A model generated the notes under the pieces. It was given only the letters and a program-made list of their open reading frames with translations, searched no databases and had not been told where the DNA came from. Positions 1 through 5,746 of a stretch of DNA of 10,089 bases are shown in pieces (position 1 is the stretch's first letter; every line of letters begins with the position of its first letter). Source of the DNA: Pseudomonadota bacterium (GTDB lineage: Bacteria; Pseudomonadota; Alphaproteobacteria; UBA9219; RGZA01); assembly GCA_016195205.1 (NCBI GenBank), contig JACQAB010000183.1, positions 1-10,089 on the forward strand. Direction: 5' to 3'. The translations under genes were made by a program, and so were the position numbers.

Positions 1-28
1 ACCCGGCGTAGCCTTGGCGAAGCCGGGT
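1..28. repeat. Hairpin module of the window's dispersed repeat family (inverted copy)
   Basis: A 28-nt near-perfect hairpin: ACCCGGC pairs with GCCGGGT, then a 3x3 internal loop and a short GCC/GGC inner stem. Read on the minus strand it matches 24 of 28 positions of the hairpin at 8617-8644, and it also resembles the one at 9877-9904. The element may continue upstream of the window. No function can be read from it. It could belong to the 3' end of an upstream gene (terminator-like), but no T-tract follows. Confidence 0.7.
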
Positions 29-106
29 CGGGAGGGGATAAAGGGGAGGGACTTACCAAGCATAATCTAGATAGTGCTAGGTAATGCTCTCCCCCAACCC
101 CTCCCG
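29..106. repeat. Long nested palindrome, probable extragenic repeat
   Basis: Three nested arms line up around a 12-nt loop at 63-74. CGGGAGGGG (29-37) pairs perfectly with 98-106, GGGGAG (43-48) with 89-94, and TTACCAAGCA (53-62) with 75-84 at 9 of 10 positions. The outer right arm can alternatively fold with 109-116. The structure lies more than 125 bp upstream of the first gene start. It may be a mobile or extragenic palindromic element, or a terminator for a gene upstream of the window. The sequence does not decide between these. Confidence 0.6.
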
Positions 107-116
107 AAGGGAGGGG
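98..116. repeat. Compact CCCCTCCC / GGGAGGGG hairpin
   Basis: An eight-base-pair perfect stem (98-105 with 109-116) closes on a GAA loop, followed by two extra G and no T-run. It competes with the larger palindrome at 29-106 for the same C-rich arm, so only one of the two structures can form at a time. The missing U-tract makes it a poor intrinsic terminator on the + strand. Confidence 0.6.
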
Positions 117-148
117 GGTCTAATTGGCCTTGCTCCGAACATCCTTTC

Positions 149-163
149 GAATCCAAAAGATTC
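149..163. promoter_or_regulatory. GAATC-N5-GATTC dyad upstream of the repeat-protein gene
   Basis: GAATC at 149-153 and GATTC at 159-163 form a symmetric dyad with a 5-nt spacer. Both halves, and GACTC at 213-217, match GANTC, the CcrM methylation site used in alphaproteobacterial cell-cycle control. The dyad lies just upstream of a possible promoter. It could be an operator or a methylation-sensitive site, but nothing in the sequence proves binding. Confidence 0.25.
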
Positions 164-179
164 TTTCCTTTCAAGTCCT

Positions 180-208
180 TTGCCTGTGGACGAAAATCCC
201 TTTAGATT
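180..208 (+). promoter_or_regulatory. Weak candidate sigma70-type promoter for the envelope operon
   Basis: TTGCCT (180-185) and TAGATT (203-208) each match 4 of 6 consensus positions and are separated by 17 bp. Transcription would start near 215, about 20 nt before the ATG at 235. This is the only reasonable pair I found in the leader, and such matches arise often by chance. No Shine-Dalgarno sequence is visible before the ATG. Confidence 0.22.
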
Positions 209-234
209 TACCGACTCAATTCCTCCCCTTGCTC

Positions 235-3200
235 ATGCGCCGCCGAAATCGCCTTTTTTCTTATGTTTTACGCGCCCTGGCCTGCCTGCTGGTGTTAGCC
301 ATGCTTCAGGTGCCGGTGGTTATGGCACAGCAGGAAGATCCCGCCGCGACCGAACCTTCCGCTAAATCCAATATCGACGCGCCGCCGAAGGCTAAGGTAA
401 AGAAAAAAATCAAAAAGAAAAAAGCCGCCGCGCCTGCGAAGCAAGCCCAGCTCGCTAATCCCGTAAGCAGTAACGAACTTATGAACTCGATGCGGCAAAG
501 CCTGTTGCAACCGGCCTCGGCTCCGCCACCACCTTCGCCCTCGTCGGCGCCGGTTTCCGCGCCGCCATCTGCGGCTACGCCCTCGGTATCGCCAAGTTCG
601 GCATCGCTTGCCGCGCCCCCGCCGCAAAGCCCGGCCATGTCTGCGCCTCCGGCTTCTTACACCTCTACCGGACCCGCCCCGGTTCTTAGCGAAATGGACG
701 AACCGCCCAGCATCATGGGCGGTGGACCGCTGGCAGCCCCACCTCCGCAGCAAAGCCAGGCGCCCACGGCGATGCCGGAATCCCAGGAGACAGGCGCCAC
801 TCCCAATTATTCTCCTTCCCGTCCGCTTTTCGGCAAAAAAGGCGGCAAAAAGCGTATTGGCGTCGTTGCAAAAGCCAAGGTAACGCCCGTAGCTGCGCCT
901 ATGTCGGAACCTATTTTGACTCCGAAAAAAACGGAAGCGCCACCTTCGCCTCCCGCAGAAAAATCAGAGCCGGCTAAGCCCGCAGAAACGCCGGCTGCTT
1001 CCGGCACGACCAATGCGCCCACGGCAGCTTCGTCGGATGGGGCGGTAGTCTATTCTCAAAGCGCTGGAGAGAAAGCAAAAGCTTCTGCCGTGTCAGAAGC
1101 GCCCGCAAAATCTGGACCCGCTCCGGCGACTCAGGAAACTTCCGATGCCTTGCTGGTGCCTGATAACTCTGCGGCCCCGGCGGTTAAATCCGCTCCGGCT
1201 GCCTCTACGGCTTCTGCAGCAGCTGCGCCCGTACTTGCCGCAGCGCCGGTACCAGAAACACACAGCAGTCTGCACGCGTCATGCGGCGCAGCGAACGGGG
1301 TTGGCTCTCCAGCCAAACCCACCACAAACCTCTGCACGGAAGGCAAGCCGTCAGAAGTTTCTGGAAAGGGTCCGTGGCGGTGGACCTGCAAGGGAGAGAA
1401 AGGCAGGGCGAGCGTTTCATGCGCAGCCCCTTTGCTCGTTAACGGCGAGTGTGGTCTCGCCAGCGGATCCCAATCAGCTTCCGCCCCGCTGCCCAAACAG
1501 CTTTGTGCTTCCGGAAAAGCCAGCGAGATGTCTGGCGGGGGCCCGTGGTATTGGACCTGCATCGGTGAAAACGGTGGCGTTGTTGCGCAATGTGCCACTT
1601 ACACATTGATCAAAGGTGCCTGCGGTCCGGCCAGCGGTGCGGTGGCGGAATCCGCGCCGGCTTCGGGTCTTTGTAATTCAGGCCGTGAAACACCGGTCAT
1701 GGGCGATGGCCCCTGGACATGGACCTGCGCCGGATCGGGCGAAGGGATGACCGCCAATTGCATGGCCATGGCCAGGCGCGACGGGCTGTGCGGCCCGGCA
1801 TCGGATGCTGGCGCGATTGAACGCCCTTCTGCCAATCTTTGCGCATCGGGCAAGCCTACGGCCGTTACCGGTGACGGCCCCTGGAACTGGATGTGCAGTG
1901 GCGAGAACGGTGGTTCTTCGGCCAGTTGTTCAGCCCCGGTGGTGCATGACTCTGCCTGTGGTCCCGCGCATGGCGTCGGCGCCCTGGCCGCGCCCATGGA
2001 AGGCCTGTGTTCTGAAGGCCGGGCCAGTGAAGTGGGCGGTGACGGCCCCTGGTATTGGACCTGTTATGGCGATAACGGCGGCGCGCGCGTGAATTGCATG
2101 GCTCCGCGCAAGCTGGACGGCGAATGCGGCATCGCCAGCCATATGGAAACGGAAAAAGTGCCTAGCTCTGATCTTTGCGCCTCAGGCACGCCCGGCGCGG
2201 TGATGGGTTCAGGCCCTTGGCGCTGGACATGCCAAGGCGCGGGCGGTGGCGTTACCAATAATTGCATGGCCCAGCGTCCGGCGCAGGCAGCTTGCGGCAT
2301 GGCGCAAGGCGTGGCTTCACCCGTGCCGCCGGTAACCGGTCTTTGCGCGGCGGGTACCTCCACCAGCGTCATTGGCTCGGGCCCATGGCTGTGGAGTTGC
2401 GAAGGCCCGCAGCATACTCAGGTCGTCAATTGCATGGCGCCCCTGCAGGTCAACGGCGCTTGCGGCAATGCCTCCGATATTCCAGTAAGCCGGCCGCCCA
2501 GCAGCGGGCTTTGCAGCACCGGCCTTCCTTCACCGATTTCCGGTGAAGGCCCATGGGCCTGGACATGCCAGGGATCGGGTGGCGGCACCAGCATCGCCTG
2601 CCACACGATGAATGCTGAAATAGCTCCACCCCCTGCCCCACCCCCCCCGCCACCTGCGCCAACGGCATCCCCTGTGGCTGAAGTTCCACCTGACACAGCG
2701 GGTGCCGGTAATGAGTGCACGCCCACCGTTCGCCGTTGGACCATCACCTGCCAGCAGGGTGGCTACCCGGCCAACTATGCCGGCGTGATTGTGGGCGAAA
2801 CCCAGGTGCTTTGCCCCACGGGAGTTGAGCGCGGAGTATGGCTAAGCAACAGCTGCGCGCCTTCCAGCAACAGCGTGCCGATATCGCCGTCGCCCGGCGT
2901 GATGGTGAAACCGCCATCGCCCAGGCTTTCGCCAGTCACCGATGTGCTGCCGGATATTGAGCCCTTGCCCGCCGGGAAGCTGCAGCCCTCGGCGCCGCGT
3001 CTTTCCACGCCGCGTTTCAAGAATGCCGCGGCCGATACCAGCGTTAATTTCATGCCCGGTGCTGATGGGCTGGATGTGAACGCCACCCATGCGCTGGATG
3101 AAGTGGCCGCGCAGACTTTGGGCCGGGGTGGGAGCATTGTAACTCTGAATGCCTATGCCGCCATGCCCGCCAGCAACGAGGCGCAGGATGCTCAGCGCCT

Positions 3201-3342
3201 TTCTCTGGCCCGGGCTTTGGCGGTGCGCGGTTATTTGATGAGCCATGGGGTTGCCAATAATCAGATTGATATTCACGCGCTGGGGCCGGCGGGGGATAGC
3301 CTTGGCGATGACCGTGTAGATATTAAAATCAGTTCACCCTAA
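235..3342 (+). CDS. Secreted cysteine-repeat protein with OmpA-like C-terminal domain
   Basis: A 1035-residue exported protein of unknown function. The start at 235 is chosen because residues 1-31 form a clean signal peptide: an RRR n-region, a hydrophobic core, and V-V-M-A before Q32. An upstream TTG at 124 would bury it. Residues about 36-349 are Pro/Ala/Ser-rich linker with basic patches at 52-69 and 199-206. Residues 350-798 are eight tandem 56-57 residue repeats, each with four Cys and a GPW-x-W-x-C core. A Pro run follows, then a divergent four-Cys segment (828-874), a second Pro linker, and an OmpA-like domain (about 935-1035). Four Cys per repeat suggests two disulfides each, as expected in the periplasm or outside the cell. 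I recognise the GPWxWxC repeat as common in secreted bacterial proteins but know no function for it. The OmpA-like part is degenerate. The stop overlaps the next start (TAATG), so it is probably coupled to the ABC exporter. Confidence 0.88.
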   Translation: MRRRNRLFSYVLRALACLLVLAMLQVPVVMAQQEDPAATEPSAKSNIDAPPKAKVKKKIKKKKAAAPAKQAQLANPVSSNELMNSMRQSLLQPASAPPPPSPSSAPVSAPPSAATPSVSPSSASLAAPPPQSPAMSAPPASYTSTGPAPVLSEMDEPPSIMGGGPLAAPPPQQSQAPTAMPESQETGATPNYSPSRPLFGKKGGKKRIGVVAKAKVTPVAAPMSEPILTPKKTEAPPSPPAEKSEPAKPAETPAASGTTNAPTAASSDGAVVYSQSAGEKAKASAVSEAPAKSGPAPATQETSDALLVPDNSAAPAVKSAPAASTASAAAAPVLAAAPVPETHSSLHASCGAANGVGSPAKPTTNLCTEGKPSEVSGKGPWRWTCKGEKGRASVSCAAPLLVNGECGLASGSQSASAPLPKQLCASGKASEMSGGGPWYWTCIGENGGVVAQCATYTLIKGACGPASGAVAESAPASGLCNSGRETPVMGDGPWTWTCAGSGEGMTANCMAMARRDGLCGPASDAGAIERPSANLCASGKPTAVTGDGPWNWMCSGENGGSSASCSAPVVHDSACGPAHGVGALAAPMEGLCSEGRASEVGGDGPWYWTCYGDNGGARVNCMAPRKLDGECGIASHMETEKVPSSDLCASGTPGAVMGSGPWRWTCQGAGGGVTNNCMAQRPAQAACGMAQGVASPVPPVTGLCAAGTSTSVIGSGPWLWSCEGPQHTQVVNCMAPLQVNGACGNASDIPVSRPPSSGLCSTGLPSPISGEGPWAWTCQGSGGGTSIACHTMNAEIAPPPAPPPPPPAPTASPVAEVPPDTAGAGNECTPTVRRWTITCQQGGYPANYAGVIVGETQVLCPTGVERGVWLSNSCAPSSNSVPISPSPGVMVKPPSPRLSPVTDVLPDIEPLPAGKLQPSAPRLSTPRFKNAAADTSVNFMPGADGLDVNATHALDEVAAQTLGRGGSIVTLNAYAAMPASNEAQDAQRLSLARALAVRGYLMSHGVANNQIDIHALGPAGDSLGDDRVDIKISSP
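1282..2628 (+). repeat. Eight in-frame tandem repeats of about 168 bp (56 residues, four Cys each)
   Basis: The first Cys codon of each unit lies at 1282, 1450, 1621, 1789, 1957, 2125, 2293 and 2461, giving units of 56, 57, 56, 56, 56, 56 and 56 residues; the eighth would end near 2628. In unit 1 the cysteines are at positions 1, 18, 36 and 47. The shared pattern is C-G-x-A near the start, L-C-x-x-G, then G-x-GPW-x-W-x-C-x-G, then C-x-A. The units differ at many positions, so this is an old expansion, held in register by structure, and not a fresh DNA duplication. Confidence 0.95.
2716..2856 (+). other. Divergent ninth four-cysteine segment
   Basis: Residues 828-874 of the repeat protein hold four cysteines over 47 residues, with the short motifs RRWTITCQQGG and CPTGVERGVW. 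The GPWxWxC core is absent and the spacing differs from the eight upstream repeats. It could be a capping unit, or a separate small disulfide-bonded domain between two proline-rich linkers. I do not recognise a named family. Confidence 0.6.
3036..3339 (+). other. Degenerate OmpA-like (OmpA/MotB family) domain at the C-terminus
   Basis: The last 100 or so residues follow the OmpA C-terminal pattern: a VNFMPGADGL strand, an ALDEVAAQTL helix, a SIVTLNAY strand, LSLARALAVRGYL, GVANNQIDIHALG and DDRVDIKI. The Arg of the L-S-x-x-R-A helix, which contacts diaminopimelate in the family, is present. The partner Asp of the usual G-x-T-D motif is replaced: the aligned stretch reads AYAA. Peptidoglycan binding is therefore plausible but not assured. 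Confidence 0.7.
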
Positions 3343-4181
3343 TGGCCTCTGCCATTCCTACCCATATGCCCAACTTCTTCCACGCCACCAGTGGCCCGTC
3401 CACCGGGAAAGCGGCGTCGGATTTGTGGCGCGGGTTGCGCCGCGCGCCTTTGTGGCTGGCGCTGGCCTGGCAGGATATCAAGCTGCGCTATCGCGGCTCG
3501 GTGCTGGGGCCGTTCTGGCTTTCCATCAGCATGGCGGTCACGGTGGTGGTGCTGGGTTTTGTCTACAGCGATCTGTTCCACCATCCGTTGAATGAATATC
3601 TGCCTTACCTGGTTACGGGACTGATGACCTGGGGCTTCATTGCCATGAGCCTGAACGACGCCTGTACCTGTTTTACGGCGGCGGAAAGCTTTATCCGCAA
3701 GGCGCGCCAGCCTTATTCCATCTATGTTTTCCGCGTGGTGTGCCGCAACCTGATTATCCTGGCGCATAACTTCGTGATTTACCTGATCGTCGCGCTGATT
3801 TTTCACCTTAACCCGGGCGCGGCGGTGGTTTGGCTTTTTCCGGCGCTGCTTTTGCTGGTGCTGAACGCGGTGTGGATTTCCTTTTTATTGGGAATGATCT
3901 GCGCCCGCTTCCGCGACGTCACGCAGATCGTCAACAGCCTGACGCATGTGGTTTTTTTCGCCACGCCCATTCTTTGGCATTCCGGCCTGCTACAGAAACG
4001 GCATTACGTGGTCGAGGCCAACCCTTTTCACCATATGCTTGAACTGTTCCGCAGCCCGCTTCTGGGCCAAAAGCCCGCGCCGGAAAGCTGGTGGATTATG
4101 TTGGGCATCACCGCAGCCGGAATGCTGGTTTCCTTCTTGTTTTTCAGGCATTTCCGCGCCCGCTTGGCGTATTGGGTGTAG
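3342..4181 (+). CDS. ABC-2 type exporter permease, Wzm/KpsM-like (polysaccharide or lipid-linked glycan)
   Basis: A 279-residue inner-membrane permease that would form the pore of a glycan exporter with the ATPase encoded next. Typical family signs are RYRGSVLGPFW at 49-59 just before the first membrane span, ARFRDV at 188-193, NPFHHMLELFRSPLLG near 227-242, and a C-terminus ending in YWV. About six hydrophobic spans are visible, near 58-78, 86-107, 135-156, 160-186, 196-216 and 249-268. The length is normal for Wzm/KpsM proteins. The ATG shares its A with the stop of the upstream repeat protein (TAATG), indicating translational coupling; an alternative start at 3366 has no better ribosome site. 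The substrate cannot be read from sequence. O-antigen, capsule or teichoic-acid-like exporters all fit this family. Confidence 0.9.
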   Translation: MASAIPTHMPNFFHATSGPSTGKAASDLWRGLRRAPLWLALAWQDIKLRYRGSVLGPFWLSISMAVTVVVLGFVYSDLFHHPLNEYLPYLVTGLMTWGFIAMSLNDACTCFTAAESFIRKARQPYSIYVFRVVCRNLIILAHNFVIYLIVALIFHLNPGAAVVWLFPALLLLVLNAVWISFLLGMICARFRDVTQIVNSLTHVVFFATPILWHSGLLQKRHYVVEANPFHHMLELFRSPLLGQKPAPESWWIMLGITAAGMLVSFLFFRHFRARLAYWV

Positions 4182-4183
4182 TC

Positions 4184-4921
4184 ATGGTTTCGGTTTCTCT
4201 GCGCGATGTTTCCGTTCAGTTTCCCATCTACGGCGTGGGCAGCCGCTCGCTGAAAAAAAACATCATGAGCTTCGCCACCAGCGGCTTGATCGAGCGCCAT
4301 AAAAACGTGGTGGTGATCGACGCCCTGCGCCATATCAATCTTGAATTGAAGGAAGGTGACCGGGTGGGATTGGTGGGCCATAACGGCGCGGGCAAATCCA
4401 CGCTGCTGCGCGCGATCTCGGGCATTTACGAACCGACTGAAGGCGAAGTCGCGGTTCATGGCACGCTTTCCTGCCTGTTCGATATCGGCATGGGCCCTGA
4501 TGGGGAATCCACGGGGTATGAAAACATCCGTATGCGCGGCATGCTGCATGACCTAAGCCCAGCAGAAATCGCCGACCGGTCTGCAGAAATCGCCGAATTC
4601 AGCGGGTTAGGCGATTATCTTAAGATGCCGCTTCGCACTTATTCCGCGGGCATGATGATGCGCCTGGCCTTTTCCGTGGCCACCTGCGTGCAGCCTGAAA
4701 TCCTAGTGATGGATGAGTGGATTGGCACAGGCGACAAGAATTTCATCGCCCAGGCTTCGGCGCAGCTTGCCAATCTGGTGGGCGGTGCGAAGATTGTGCT
4801 GCTGGCGTCGCATAACACCGCCATGCTGCGCCAGGTATGCAGCAAGGCCGTGCTGCTGGAACACGGCAAGCTGATGGATTACGACGATATCGACAAGATT
4901 ATTGAACGCTATCTGAAGTAA
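4184..4921 (+). CDS. ABC exporter ATP-binding protein, Wzt/KpsT-like, without carbohydrate-binding domain
   Basis: A 245-residue ATPase that powers the adjacent permease. All core motifs are intact: Walker A GHNGAGKST at 65-73, signature YSAGMMMRL at 153-161, Walker B ILVMDE at 173-178 with catalytic Glu178, and the H-loop His210. The N-terminal FPIYGVGSRSLKK is typical of the O-antigen/teichoic-acid exporter subfamily. The protein ends soon after the nucleotide-binding domain, so it lacks the C-terminal carbohydrate-binding domain of the longer Wzt proteins and is closer to KpsT. The start at 4184 is two bases after the permease stop; an in-frame extension upstream to 4091 would overlap the permease and lacks family similarity. 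Together with the permease it forms a complete minimal transporter, but no glycosyltransferase or outer-membrane export gene is in view. Confidence 0.92.
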   Translation: MVSVSLRDVSVQFPIYGVGSRSLKKNIMSFATSGLIERHKNVVVIDALRHINLELKEGDRVGLVGHNGAGKSTLLRAISGIYEPTEGEVAVHGTLSCLFDIGMGPDGESTGYENIRMRGMLHDLSPAEIADRSAEIAEFSGLGDYLKMPLRTYSAGMMMRLAFSVATCVQPEILVMDEWIGTGDKNFIAQASAQLANLVGGAKIVLLASHNTAMLRQVCSKAVLLEHGKLMDYDDIDKIIERYLK

Positions 4922-4925
4922 GGAA
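4920..4925 (+). promoter_or_regulatory. Shine-Dalgarno AAGGAA for the DUF218 gene
   Basis: AAGGAA overlaps the stop codon of the ABC ATPase gene and lies 8 nt before the ATG at 4934. It fixes that start and supports co-expression of the two genes. Confidence 0.7.
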
Positions 4926-4933
4926 CAGGCCGG

Positions 4934-5746
4934 ATGGAATTCTGGTTCGGAAAAATCTTCTGGGCAATCTTCGCGCCGTCGCACCTTGCCGTGCTGCTGC
5001 TGATTGCTTTCGGATTCCTTGATTTTCCGGGCTGGATGCGCTCGTTTTTTATCAGCTTCGCCGCTTTTTTCCTGTGGATGATGATGATTTTCCCGCTGGG
5101 CGACTGGGCGTTGTTGCCGCTGGAACAGTGCGAGGAAAATGTTCAACTGCCTCTTACGGTGGATGGCATTCTGGTGCTGGGCGGAATCCTTGACGAAGAA
5201 CCCAGCGTCACCTCGGGCGATGCGCAGTTCAACAGCGCGGCCGACCGGTTCATCGGCATGCTGCGGCTGATGAAAAATTATCCGCAGGCGGCGGTGGTTT
5301 ACAGCGGCGGCTCCAGCTCGGTGAAATTCCCTGATTTTCATGAGGCCGACGCCATCCAGCGCGTCATGGACAGCATCGGTATTGATTCCGGCCGTGTCAT
5401 CTTTGAAAACCGGGCCCGGAATACCATGGAAAATGTCGAGCGCACTCAGGCCCTTTTTTCAGCTAAGCCGGGCCAGAACTGGCTGGTGGTGACCTCGGCC
5501 TATCATTTACCGCGGGCCCTTTCCCTGTTCCGGGCGGTGGGACAGAAGACCCATACCTCGTTTTATCCTTACGCTACCGACTTCAAGTCACCGCAACGAT
5601 TCCGCCCTGAATTTACCTTTGACCTGCCAAACAATCTCGCGAAACTGGACATGGCCGCCAAGGAATATGTGGCGCTGGTCTTTAACCGGCTGGTGGGCCG
5701 CAGCCACGAATTCATGCCCTGTGGCATGAAAGAAGAGAGGCTTTAA
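4934..5746 (+). CDS. YdcF/ElyC-like DUF218 membrane protein
   Basis: A 270-residue protein with two N-terminal membrane segments (about 13-31 and 35-56) and a DUF218 domain (about 78-250). DUF218 motifs are VLGG at 81-84, YSGGSS at 123-128, Glu137, ENRARNTMENV at 158-168 and VTSAYHLPRA at 186-195. The two-span anchor plus DUF218 layout and the length match ElyC of E. coli (259 residues), a factor linked to envelope biogenesis and lipid-carrier balance; the exact chemistry is not established. The start has a good Shine-Dalgarno 8 nt upstream. The stop is directly followed by the start of the lytic transglycosylase. Its place between a glycan exporter and peptidoglycan enzymes fits an envelope role. 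A role in undecaprenyl-carrier metabolism is inference. Confidence 0.88.
   Translation: MEFWFGKIFWAIFAPSHLAVLLLIAFGFLDFPGWMRSFFISFAAFFLWMMMIFPLGDWALLPLEQCEENVQLPLTVDGILVLGGILDEEPSVTSGDAQFNSAADRFIGMLRLMKNYPQAAVVYSGGSSSVKFPDFHEADAIQRVMDSIGIDSGRVIFENRARNTMENVERTQALFSAKPGQNWLVVTSAYHLPRALSLFRAVGQKTHTSFYPYATDFKSPQRFRPEFTFDLPNNLAKLDMAAKEYVALVFNRLVGRSHEFMPCGMKEERL
5737..5740 (+). promoter_or_regulatory. Shine-Dalgarno GAGG for the lytic transglycosylase gene
   Basis: GAGG lies inside the end of the DUF218 gene, 6 nt before the ATG at 5747, which itself follows the TAA stop directly. It supports tight co-translation. Confidence 0.5.

Noticed and set aside
124..234. Upstream TTG extension of the repeat protein
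   Set aside because: The 37 extra residues would put the signal peptide inside the protein. The ATG at 235 gives a normal n-region and hydrophobic core.
280..290. Lipoprotein signal A-L-A-C in the repeat protein
   Set aside because: The Cys (residue 17) is in the middle of the hydrophobic core and the -3 residue is Ala; cleavage after V-V-M-A at residue 31 fits better.
84..365. Open frame of 93 codons starting in the leader repeat
   Set aside because: It runs through the palindromic repeat and then out of frame with the signal peptide of the repeat protein; its residues are those seen when such repeats are translated.
1131..1598. Minus-strand open frames opposite the cysteine repeats
   Set aside because: They recur opposite the repeat units because the repeats keep the same antisense frame open, and they show no independent coding signs.
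1282..2628. CRISPR-like periodic array
   Set aside because: The 168-bp period, in-frame cysteine pattern and lack of identical short repeats show a protein repeat domain.
4253..4260. A8 tract in the ABC ATPase gene as a frameshift or phase-variable site
   Set aside because: The reading frame is intact with all motifs downstream, and the tract encodes an ordinary Lys-Lys-Asn stretch seen in the family.
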